From the NCBI GenBank assembly GCA_030017815.1, contig JASEGX010000032.1, positions 1 to 15,290 on the forward strand: a stretch of 15,290 nucleotides of DNA. Reading direction: 5' to 3'. The notes under the pieces are model-generated. The model saw nothing but the letters and a program-made list of their open reading frames with translations, did not search any database and was not told the DNA's origin. Numbering within the stretch: position 1 is the stretch's first letter; each line of letters starts with the position of its first letter. A program made the position numbers and the translations under genes. Source of the stretch: Thermodesulfobacteriota bacterium (GTDB lineage Bacteria; Desulfobacterota; QYQD01). Below, one piece after another: positions 7,574 through 13,785 of this stretch.

Positions 7574-8425
7574 ATGAATTCAATAGCGTCATATGATTTC
7601 AGTACTGCAGACCACACGAGTCTAGCCACGGGCGGTAGAGATTACAGCACTTCAGAAGTAACCCGAGTCACAAGTTCGCTTCAGCAGGATACGGATGTTA
7701 CAATTGTCACGGCCGAAGGGGACAAAGTAACGCTTTCATCCGCTTCGCAATATCATACGGCCTATGCCACTTACGAAGGCTTGAGGTGCATAGGAGGAGA
7801 TTTTACCAGGTTTCAGGGCCAAAGTTTAAGCCTCGGCGCAAGTCGAGAACTTTCCGTTATGGTGGATGGTAACCTGAACAAGGAGGAGTTGAAAGATATT
7901 GAGAAAGCTATGCGGACCATCGACAAGATCCTGAGAGATTTCCTTTCGGGTGATATAGATCATGCGGTGAGCGAGCTCATGAAAATCAACGCGCTGAAAT
8001 CCATATCCAGCCTTGAAGCAAGCTTACAATTTGAGCAAAATCTATCCTTGGATCAGCGGTTCACACAGGAGACAATGTCTACACCGACCGAACTATCACA
8101 AAATATGATGCCAAAAGGTGACCCCCCAGGCTTAGATCATCTCGATAAACTGGCTGACGAGGTGACGCAGGTTGTGAAGGATTCAGGGCTCAAGCCAGCT
8201 AGTCTGCTCAAACCTGTACAAAAACTATTTTCGCATCTTTTAAAGGCACTCTCGGCAACCGAAGAAGGTTTTGTGAATTTTCCGAGGCTTCATGCAGTCG
8301 AATTGATTGAGTCATATCTTCTGGAGAAAGTGAAGCATTTGGACGAAGACGGGCAGGACGTCGAATTCCACCCGCCGCAGACGGACATCTCCGAGTTGTC
8401 CGAAGAGTATGAACTTATAACCTAA
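7574..8425 (+). CDS. Conserved hypothetical protein, probable flagellar-regulon member
   Basis: I do not recognise a named family with certainty. The 283-residue product resembles uncharacterised deltaproteobacterial proteins of DUF5610-like appearance. It has a Ser/Thr-rich N-terminus (1-35), a strand-rich segment including TDVTIVTAEGDKVTLSSAS (40-58), a central helical segment with MVDGNLNKEELKDIEKAM (96-113) and SGDIDHAVSEL, and a long helical C-terminus. There is no signal peptide or membrane segment. The ATG at 7574 is chosen because AAGGAG lies 11 nt upstream and the sigma-28 promoter sits inside the longer reading frame that opens with a GTG at 7445. The last eight codons lie in a 41-bp repeat also found at 11131. 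The gene is divergent from the che operon, which together with the promoter suggests a motility role. Confidence 0.8.
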   Translation: MNSIASYDFSTADHTSLATGGRDYSTSEVTRVTSSLQQDTDVTIVTAEGDKVTLSSASQYHTAYATYEGLRCIGGDFTRFQGQSLSLGASRELSVMVDGNLNKEELKDIEKAMRTIDKILRDFLSGDIDHAVSELMKINALKSISSLEASLQFEQNLSLDQRFTQETMSTPTELSQNMMPKGDPPGLDHLDKLADEVTQVVKDSGLKPASLLKPVQKLFSHLLKALSATEEGFVNFPRLHAVELIESYLLEKVKHLDEDGQDVEFHPPQTDISELSEEYELIT

Positions 8426-8441
8426 TGAGCGTCCCCCATAT
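8401..8441. repeat. 41-bp direct repeat, copy 1
   Basis: This matches 11131-11171 at 37 of 41 positions in the same orientation. It covers the last eight codons and stop of the plus-strand gene and continues into the gap before prfC. On the minus strand it starts with GGGGACGCTCATT after the mismatch at 8437, a RAYT-repeat-like head. Confidence 0.85.
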
Positions 8442-8453
8442 ATTTCATGGGTA

Positions 8454-10040
8454 TCAGTTGTGTTCGCGGGTCTTGAGGAAGACAATATCAGGCCAGTCTT
8501 CCATCACAAAACCAAGTCGCCACTCGCTGGGCGTCAGGTAGGCCAGGTGTCCTTCTGCATCATGCGCCATGTTGAGCAGGTGTTTCTTTTGAAACCCTTC
8601 CATTATTTTCTTGTCCTGGCAGCTGACCCATCGCGCCGTCGTGTATTCTACCGGTTCATAGACCGCATCTACACCGTATTCGCCTTTGAGGCGTGCGACG
8701 GTTACGTCGAATTGTAGAATCCCCACTGCTCCCAGGATGTAGTCGTTTCCCTGAACCGGCCGAAAGACCTGAACCGCCCCCTCTTCCGCCAACTGCGTCA
8801 GGCCTTTTTGCAGTTGTTTGGCTTTGATGGGGTTCTTCAGGCGCACCCGCCGGAAGTGTTCCGGGGCGAAATTTGGGACGCCCGTGAACTGGAGCGGTTC
8901 CTTCTCGCTGAAGGTATCCCCGATCTTGATGGTTCCATGATTGTGGATACCGATGATGTCTCCAGGGTAAGCCTCTTCCACATTCGTGCGGTCCTGAGCC
9001 ATAAAAATAGTGGCATTGGCCAGGGCTACCTCTCTCCCGATCCGGTTGTGGCGGACTTTCATCCCGCGCGTGAATTTGCCTGAAGCTATGCGGAGAAAGG
9101 CAATGCGGTCTCGATGCGCCGGGTCCATATTCGCCTGTATTTTGAAGACGAACCCCGAAAATGGTTCTTCGTAGGGGTGGACTTCGCGCGAGACGGCGGC
9201 CCTCAGCCCGGGGGCGGGGGCCATCTCGACGAAGGCGTCAAGCAGCTCTTTGACGCCAAAATTATTGATAGCGCTCCCGAAAAACACCGGGGTCTGGTTG
9301 CCTTTCAGATAGTGCTCATGTTCAAAGGGGCTTGCTGCTCCCTCAATCAGTTCCACATCCTCGCGCAGATCATCGGCCTGGCTGCCGAGGATTTCATCCA
9401 GCAGAGAATCGGCCAGGTCGATGACCGTGACCCCATCCTGATTTCTGGTCTCCTGCCCCGGGGTAAAGACTCTCAGTTTTTTGCGGTAAAAATCATACAC
9501 TCCTTTGAATCTCTTGCCAATTCCGATCGGCCAGGAGAGCGGCGTACATTCAATCTGGAGCTTGTCTTCGATGTCCGCAAGCACATCCAGGGGGGGCATC
9601 CCGTCCCGGTCCAGTTTGTTGATGAAGGTTATGATCGGAGTATTACGCAGTCGGCAAACCTCCATCAGTCTTTCCGTCTGAGGTTCCACGCCTTTTGCGC
9701 TGTCTATCACCATGAGGGCGCTATCCACCGCCGTGAGAACTCTGTACGTGTCTTCAGAAAAATCCTGGTGCCCGGGGGTGTCAAGCAGATTTATCTCGAA
9801 ATCACGGTAGTTGAATTTCATCACCGAAGTGCTAACCGATATGCCGCGCTCCCTCTCGATGGACATCCAGTCACTGGTAGCATGGCGGGCAGCCTTTCGA
9901 GCCTTCACGGCCCCGGCCAGTTGAATGGCCCCACCGAAGAGGAGCAGTTTTTCCGTAAGGGTGGTTTTCCCGGCGTCAGGATGGCTGATGATGCCGAACG
10001 TGCGCCGTCGGTCAACTTCTCTCTGATGTTCCTTGTTCAC
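8454..10040 (-). CDS. prfC: Peptide chain release factor 3
   Basis: RF3 is the translational GTPase that recycles RF1 and RF2 from the ribosome after termination. The 528-residue product has the normal family length. The G domain shows G1 SHPDAGKT (19-26), the switch region RERGISVSTS (63-72), G3 DTPGHQDF (87-94) and G4 NKLDRDG (141-147), followed by the beta-barrel and C-terminal RF3 domains ending near DWPDIVFLKTREHN. The start is GTG, chosen because it places the RTFGIISHPDAGK block at the same distance from the N-terminus as in E. coli RF3. It is convergent with the gene at 7574, with only 28 nt between stops. A strong promoter and a terminator-like hairpin lie just upstream in its leader. 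Confidence 0.97.
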   Translation of the reverse strand: MNKEHQREVDRRRTFGIISHPDAGKTTLTEKLLLFGGAIQLAGAVKARKAARHATSDWMSIERERGISVSTSVMKFNYRDFEINLLDTPGHQDFSEDTYRVLTAVDSALMVIDSAKGVEPQTERLMEVCRLRNTPIITFINKLDRDGMPPLDVLADIEDKLQIECTPLSWPIGIGKRFKGVYDFYRKKLRVFTPGQETRNQDGVTVIDLADSLLDEILGSQADDLREDVELIEGAASPFEHEHYLKGNQTPVFFGSAINNFGVKELLDAFVEMAPAPGLRAAVSREVHPYEEPFSGFVFKIQANMDPAHRDRIAFLRIASGKFTRGMKVRHNRIGREVALANATIFMAQDRTNVEEAYPGDIIGIHNHGTIKIGDTFSEKEPLQFTGVPNFAPEHFRRVRLKNPIKAKQLQKGLTQLAEEGAVQVFRPVQGNDYILGAVGILQFDVTVARLKGEYGVDAVYEPVEYTTARWVSCQDKKIMEGFQKKHLLNMAHDAEGHLAYLTPSEWRLGFVMEDWPDIVFLKTREHN

Positions 10041-10072
10041 GCTATAAACCCCGCAAAGGATGGTTGTGAAAC

Positions 10073-10098
10073 AAAAAAAATCGGGCCGTTCGGGCCCG
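10073..10098 (-). terminator. Rho-independent terminator hairpin in the prfC leader
   Basis: On the minus strand CGGGCC, a 5-base loop and GGCCCG form a 6-bp GC stem (10098-10082), followed after one base by eight U residues (10080-10073). It ends about 33 nt before the prfC GTG and lies downstream of the promoter at 10112-10140. It may therefore act as an attenuator as well as stopping transcripts from the gene at 10384. Confidence 0.8.
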
Positions 10099-10111
10099 TT
10101 TGGTGTTTCCT

Positions 10112-10140
10112 ATTGTACACAAAAAACAGCGCTCAGTCAA
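10112..10140 (-). promoter_or_regulatory. Sigma-70-type promoter for prfC
   Basis: On the minus strand TTGACT (10140-10135) and TACAAT (10117-10112) are separated by exactly 17 bases. Each differs from the consensus hexamer by one base. The predicted start is near 10105, giving a leader of about 65 nt that includes the terminator hairpin. Confidence 0.75.
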
Positions 10141-10243
10141 CGCCGGATTGTAACTTGCTCATGTCCGGAGCCTTTCCCGCATGCCTCCCCGGTCCGACCC
10201 TCTTCATAACCTTTCTCCATCCGTGCGACCTAAGGGTCGTTCT

Positions 10244-10320
10244 GAACGTGCATAGCGAGCGCATTCCCCGCTGCTTGCCATCCAGGTCCGACCTTGGCGG
10301 GCGGCGGGGAGCTTCAATCA
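10244..10320 (+). repeat. GC-rich intergenic repeat module, copy B
   Basis: This is the inverted partner of the module at 7268-7366. It shares the 21-base head (20 of 21 identical) and the GGGGAGCTTCAATCA end. Between them CCCCGCTGCTTGCC (10266-10279) and GGCGGGCGGCGGGG (10296-10309) form a 14-bp stem in plus-strand RNA, using only Watson-Crick and G-U pairs. It lies in the gap between prfC and the small gene at 10384. Confidence 0.75.
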
Positions 10321-10383
10321 GACTTCCGGTGAGGGCTCCCCAAAGCGGCGGGGAATATCGCTGCGCGACGTGGGGAAAAAGGG

Positions 10384-10731
10384 CTAGGTCTGTTGAGGCT
10401 TTGCGCCCTCTTCCTTCTTCTTTTTCTTCTTGGGCTTGGCTTCGGGGGGCGGCTCGGCGACTTTCTTTGCCTTGGAGACCTCTTCCTTGGGCCTTGCCAG
10501 GCGCTCCGCCTTGATCGTGGCCAACTCCGCCGTTCGCTTCTCCGTGACGTCGATCGCCCGCAGACGGACCCGCGATTCCTTGATCTTTGCCTTCAATTCC
10601 TTGACGAGCGCATCGCGCGCGATCTTTTTCTCGTCCGCCCCCTTCTCCGCAAGAAGCGCCAGACGCTTCTGCAACTTCACTTCCCATTCGGCCTTCTGTT
10701 TCAGCCGCGTTTCCCTGCTTTCGGATGCCAT
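10384..10731 (-). CDS. Small lysine-rich coiled-coil protein, unknown function
   Basis: I do not recognise a family. The 115-residue product is strongly basic. Residues 1-90 look almost wholly helical and charged (for example LKAKIKESRVRLRAIDVTEKR), with coiled-coil character. Residues 91-115 form a Pro/Lys tail with six consecutive lysines. There is no signal peptide or membrane segment. The reading frame is supported by a perfect AAGGAG eight bases before the ATG. A longer overlapping minus-strand frame ending at 10133 has a Gly/Ala/Arg-rich shadow composition and was not chosen. A nucleic-acid or ribosome association is possible from charge alone. No clear promoter was found. Confidence 0.7.
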   Translation of the reverse strand: MASESRETRLKQKAEWEVKLQKRLALLAEKGADEKKIARDALVKELKAKIKESRVRLRAIDVTEKRTAELATIKAERLARPKEEVSKAKKVAEPPPEAKPKKKKKKEEGAKPQQT

Positions 10732-10854
10732 TGGTTTCTCCTTTTTGGTTTTTCCGTGTTGGGTATCTTCACCGTTTTCGTATCATCGTGCCCGGAGACG
10801 GAGGTGACCTCTTATCAGGATTTCCGCCGAAAATCCAGTTAATTTGGCCGCCTG

Positions 10855-10992
10855 TCATTCGGCAGCCGTTCCGGGGGGCACAACCGGTACTCTAAGCACT
10901 CTCAGGCTGTCGAAACGCATCCACTCCTTCTTCTTGGCAACCGACCACTTGCTATGCACGTCCCGTACATAGTGCCGGTTTGCCCTCGGCAT
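10855..10992 (-). pseudogene. Probable relic of a RAYT (Y1) transposase gene
   Basis: A 45-codon frame opens with MPRANRHYV, which matches the start typical of REP-associated tyrosine transposases (MPRANRHxxPGxxxHxTxR). It then departs into RDVHSKWSVAKKKEW and stops at 10855. The HxH catalytic motif and the tyrosine helix are absent, so any transposase function is lost. An AGGG-type ribosome site precedes the ATG. Upstream are a hairpin at 11051-11066 and the 41-bp repeat at 11131. This fits an internally deleted transposase with its flank retained. The match rests on nine residues, so it is tentative. Confidence 0.5.
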
Positions 10993-11050
10993 CCCAGATC
11001 CCTTTTCTCAGGCGCCTCATTTTGAGCCACAAATGGTGGTTTTAAGCCCT

Positions 11051-11066
11051 AAATCTGGGCAGATTT
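11051..11066. repeat. Small REP-like hairpin
   Basis: AAATCT, a GGGC loop and AGATTT form a perfect 6-bp stem, followed on the plus strand by TTT. It lies 59 nt upstream of the transposase relic, where such elements carry terminal palindromes. A weak plus-strand terminator is an alternative reading. Confidence 0.45.
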
Positions 11067-11130
11067 TTAGCGTATTCTATTTAAATTCAAAGACTTAATT
11101 TAGTCCGACCCGAGAAGGCAATTCCACGCC

Positions 11131-11171
11131 CGAAGAGTATAAACTTATAAACGAATGAGCGTCCCCAATAT
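11131..11171. repeat. 41-bp direct repeat, copy 2
   Basis: This copy matches 8401-8441 with four mismatches. Here it is intergenic, 28 bases downstream of the uup stop and upstream of the transposase relic. The short stretch aattccac at 11120 also echoes 8364-8371, so the shared sequence may once have been longer and lost an internal part. Confidence 0.85.
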
Positions 11172-11198
11172 GCCCGGCCATGTCCTTCACCGATTTAA

Positions 11199-13115
11199 TC
11201 AGGAAAGAACAATCAATTTATTGTGCGAATTGACACCGATTGACTCCAAAAGCTCCCATCGCTCATACGCCATAGTGATCTCTTTTTCGAGGTCCTCGAT
11301 TCTCGCCTTTGCTGCCGGGAGCCTACTTCCGTCCTGACGATAGAAGTCAGGGTCCGCAAGGATGTCATAAAGTCCGTCGCGCTCCGCTTCCAGGGATTCG
11401 ATGAGCGCCGGCAGAGCCTCGATATCTTTCTTCTCCTTGAAGGTCAGGGTACGCGGACGCTCCTGTTGCGGCCGCGGCTTTTCCGGCTTCGCGGCCTTTT
11501 CCGTTCGTACCGGGACTGCGGGGCCGCGCTGCCGCAACCAGTCGTCGTACCCGCCCACATATTCGGTCAGCCTTCCGTCGCCTTCAAATACTATGGTGCT
11601 CGTTACAACGTTATTGAGAAACTCCCGGTCGTGGCTCACGAGGAGAACGGTACCCTCATACTCCATCAGCATTTCCTCGAGGAGTTCCAGGGTATCGGTG
11701 TCGAGATCATTGGTGGGCTCGTCCATCACCAGTACGTTTGAGGGTTTCGTGAAGAGCTTGGCCAGGAGAGCGCGGTTTCGCTCGCCGCCGGAGAGGCCCT
11801 TTACCGGAGCGCGGGAGCGCTCCGGGGGAAAGAGGAAATTCTCGAGATAGCTGATTATGTGCCTGGTCCTTCCGTTGACCGTCACCTTCTCGGATCCGTC
11901 TCCCACGTTGTCCATGACCGATCTGTCGTCAATCAATTGCGCACGATGCTGGTCGAAATAGGCAACATCGAGGTTGGCCCCCCTGCGCACAGAGCCACGG
12001 TGGGGCTCCATCGCGCCGAGCAAAATCCTGAGCAGGGTGGTCTTGCCCGAGCCGTTCGGGCCGATGACGCCGATCTTGTCGCCACGCATTATGAGCGTGG
12101 AAAAATCGCGGATCAGAGGACGGCCCTCGTAGATATGCCCGACCCCCTTGGCCTCAAGAACCAGTTTGCCGGACCGCTCGACCTCGTTCAGCCTCATCGT
12201 CACACTCCCTGACTGTTCACGTCTCGCGAGGCGTTCTCTCCGCATCTCCTTCAACGCGCGCACCCGCCCTTCATTGCGGGTACGCCGGGCTTTCACGCCC
12301 TGCCGTATCCACGCCTCCTCCTGCGCGAGCTTTTTATCGAAGAGCGCGTTGTGCGTGACCTCCGCGTCGAGCTCGGCCTGCCTTCGCGCCAGGTAGGTTG
12401 TGTAATCGCCGGGCCAGTCGGTGATCCGCCCCCGGTCGAGTTCGATGATGCGCGTCGCCAAAGTCTGAAGAAATCTCCGGTCGTGGCTTGTGAAGAGCAT
12501 AGACCCGCGGTACTCGTTGAGGAATTCCTCCAGCCAGCCGATCGAGCCAATATCGAGATGGTTGGTCGGCTCATCGAGGAGTAACAGGTCCGGCTCGTTC
12601 ACGAGGGCCCGGGCCAGCAGAACCCTCCTTTTGTAGCCGCCGGAGAGCCCAGCCACAGGCGCGTCAGGATCCAGACTGAGGCGGGAAAGAACGGTCTCGA
12701 CCTTCTGTTGTATCTGCCAGCCGCCCGAGAACTCGATCAGGTGGTGTATCCGTTCCAGTTCGGCGATTATGCCCGCGTCGTCCCTCTGGGTAAGGCGGTT
12801 GCTCACGGAGCGGTATTCCGAAAGCAGTTCGACCACGCCGCCCAGCCCGCCCGAAACCACCTCGAAGACCGTTCCGGACATATCCTGCGGCACTTCCTGA
12901 GCGAGAGAGGCGATCCGCACTCCCTGCGCACGTATGACCTCGCCGGCATCAGGGGTGATCTCGCCGCTGATGATCTTTATGAGGGTGGATTTACCCGCCC
13001 CGTTTCTGCCGACCAGGCAGACCCGCTCTCCGCGCCCGATCCGCAGGGTCACCCCGTCGATCAGCTCCGGGCCGCCGAACGCAAGCCGCACCTGTTGTAA
13101 ACTTATCAATGCCAC
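11199..13115 (-). CDS. uup: ABC-F family ATPase Uup
   Basis: Uup-type ABC-F proteins are cytosolic, ribosome-associated ATPases also linked to DNA branch handling and transposon excision in E. coli. The 638-residue product has two ATPase domains. The first has Walker A GRNGAGKST (36-44), signature LSGGYKRR (157-164), DEPTNHLD (181-188) and SHDRRFL. The second has GPNGSGKTT (352-360), LSGGERNR (441-448), DEPTNDLD (466-473) and SHDREFL. A basic interdomain linker (about 250-300) and a C-terminal coiled coil (about 560-625) fit Uup rather than EttA. The start is GTG, placed by the MALISLQ opening and a GGGGTG site. The last 13 residues (IGVNSHNKLIVLS) look unlike the usual end. The gene is visibly richer in G+C than the che genes. 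Confidence 0.93.
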   Translation of the reverse strand: MALISLQQVRLAFGGPELIDGVTLRIGRGERVCLVGRNGAGKSTLIKIISGEITPDAGEVIRAQGVRIASLAQEVPQDMSGTVFEVVSGGLGGVVELLSEYRSVSNRLTQRDDAGIIAELERIHHLIEFSGGWQIQQKVETVLSRLSLDPDAPVAGLSGGYKRRVLLARALVNEPDLLLLDEPTNHLDIGSIGWLEEFLNEYRGSMLFTSHDRRFLQTLATRIIELDRGRITDWPGDYTTYLARRQAELDAEVTHNALFDKKLAQEEAWIRQGVKARRTRNEGRVRALKEMRRERLARREQSGSVTMRLNEVERSGKLVLEAKGVGHIYEGRPLIRDFSTLIMRGDKIGVIGPNGSGKTTLLRILLGAMEPHRGSVRRGANLDVAYFDQHRAQLIDDRSVMDNVGDGSEKVTVNGRTRHIISYLENFLFPPERSRAPVKGLSGGERNRALLAKLFTKPSNVLVMDEPTNDLDTDTLELLEEMLMEYEGTVLLVSHDREFLNNVVTSTIVFEGDGRLTEYVGGYDDWLRQRGPAVPVRTEKAAKPEKPRPQQERPRTLTFKEKKDIEALPALIESLEAERDGLYDILADPDFYRQDGSRLPAAKARIEDLEKEITMAYERWELLESIGVNSHNKLIVLS

Positions 13116-13197
13116 ATATCACCCCGAACAAGGCAAACTCAGGTAAACTGATGTTTCAAGACATGCCCCAAGGCCTTGAAAAAACCGAGAAAAATTA

Positions 13198-13411
13198 TCA
13201 ATGAATGGATCTCACAAGAGAAATAGTGGTTTTTTCTAATCGCCGTGGATTAGTGATAGAAATAATTTGGGGGAGTTCAGGCAATGTCAGATAGAACCTC
13301 ACTCACTACTGTACGACGATAATCAGGTAGATCATCACGCCAGCGCCCTCTGACTTCTTTCCACCAGGGATTATAAAATGCAAGTAAGCCGCCGATATTC
13401 TTATCGGTCAC
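13198..13411 (-). pseudogene. Remnant of an AAA ATPase (DUF4143-type), frameshifted
   Basis: A GTG at 13411 opens a frame reading LLAFYNPWWKEVRGRW and ending at 13277 after SDIA. One base shifts the reading into PELPQIISITNPRRLEKTT, which continues to a stop at 13198. The pair matches the N-terminus of AAA ATPases with a C-terminal DUF4143 domain: an NPWW motif, then an IxGPRRxGKTT P-loop. Here the P-loop glycines are replaced (ITNPRRLEKTT), so nucleotide binding is also lost. The remaining 300 or more residues are missing. GGAAAG lies six bases before the GTG, and a promoter-like pair is retained upstream. Confidence 0.7.
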
Positions 13412-13462
13412 GCTTAGCTTTCCGTATCAGTTAACCTTTTTGCCTTATTTCCACATATATAC

Positions 13463-13493
13463 ATCATATTGTATAAAATTGGCAAAATGTCAA
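13463..13493 (-). promoter_or_regulatory. Probable fossil promoter of the ATPase remnant
   Basis: On the minus strand a perfect TTGACA (13493-13488) is followed after 19 bases by TATGAT (13468-13463), with an overlapping TACAAT at a shorter distance. The region is AT-rich and lies about 50 nt before the remnant's GTG. The long spacer makes activity uncertain. Confidence 0.45.
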
Positions 13494-13609
13494 ATATATT
13501 TATTATTTCAACTGCTTATGAAGACACCTCAACAATCTTGTTCAGTTGGCGATCGCACCTGACTAAAAAGAGAGGTTAAAGAAATGTAACGGGATTAAGG
13601 GAACTCCCC

Positions 13610-13738
13610 ATGTTTCCCAGTAAGAAAAAAGATCAGAAAGATCGAAAACAACCTGAAGTTGTCAATAATGAAGACCTGACCCCTTGGGGCTACCTATCTT
13701 GTGTCAGGGAGAGGGAATGGGTGAAAGACAGGGGTTGA
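13610..13738 (+). CDS. Doubtful small ORF, 42 codons
   Basis: The frame begins MFPSKKKDQKDRKQPEV and ends VREREWVKDRG. AAGGGA lies about eight bases before the ATG, and the first third is rich in lysine and aspartate. It has no recognisable family, and its middle coincides with a repeat-like segment at 13661-13683, so it may be non-coding. I include it because it is the only candidate with a ribosome site in this gap. Confidence 0.2.
   Translation: MFPSKKKDQKDRKQPEVVNNEDLTPWGYLSCVREREWVKDRG
13661..13683 (-). repeat. GGGGTCAGGTC repeat-like segment
   Basis: The minus strand reads GGGGTCAGGTCTTCATTATT followed by GAC. This resembles a repeat often seen beside RAYT or other transposase genes in Proteobacteria. 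A single copy is present in the window, so the call depends on memory and needs a genome-wide search. Confidence 0.4.
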
Positions 13739-13785
13739 AGTTTACTGACAGGAGAGCGGTTGACATCATATCGGGAGGACGTGAA

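Noticed and set aside
10133..10207. 24-codon minus-strand frame MKRVGPGRHAGKAPDM... with a GGAGAAAGG site
   Set aside because: Its stop overlaps the -35 of the prfC promoter, and no family is recognised. It is too short to support without expression data.
9114..10514. Long plus-strand open frame (466 codons) antisense to prfC
   Set aside because: It has no recognisable domains, and its coding look is explained by the complete RF3 on the other strand.
10133..10687. Minus-strand frame of 184 codons overlapping the small lysine-rich gene
   Set aside because: Its Gly/Ala/Arg-rich composition is typical of a shifted reading of the real frame, and it runs through the repeat module.
10801..10811. 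Palindrome GAGGTGACCTC upstream of the small gene, considered as an operator
   Set aside because: The arms are only five bases, there is no second copy and no known regulator match.
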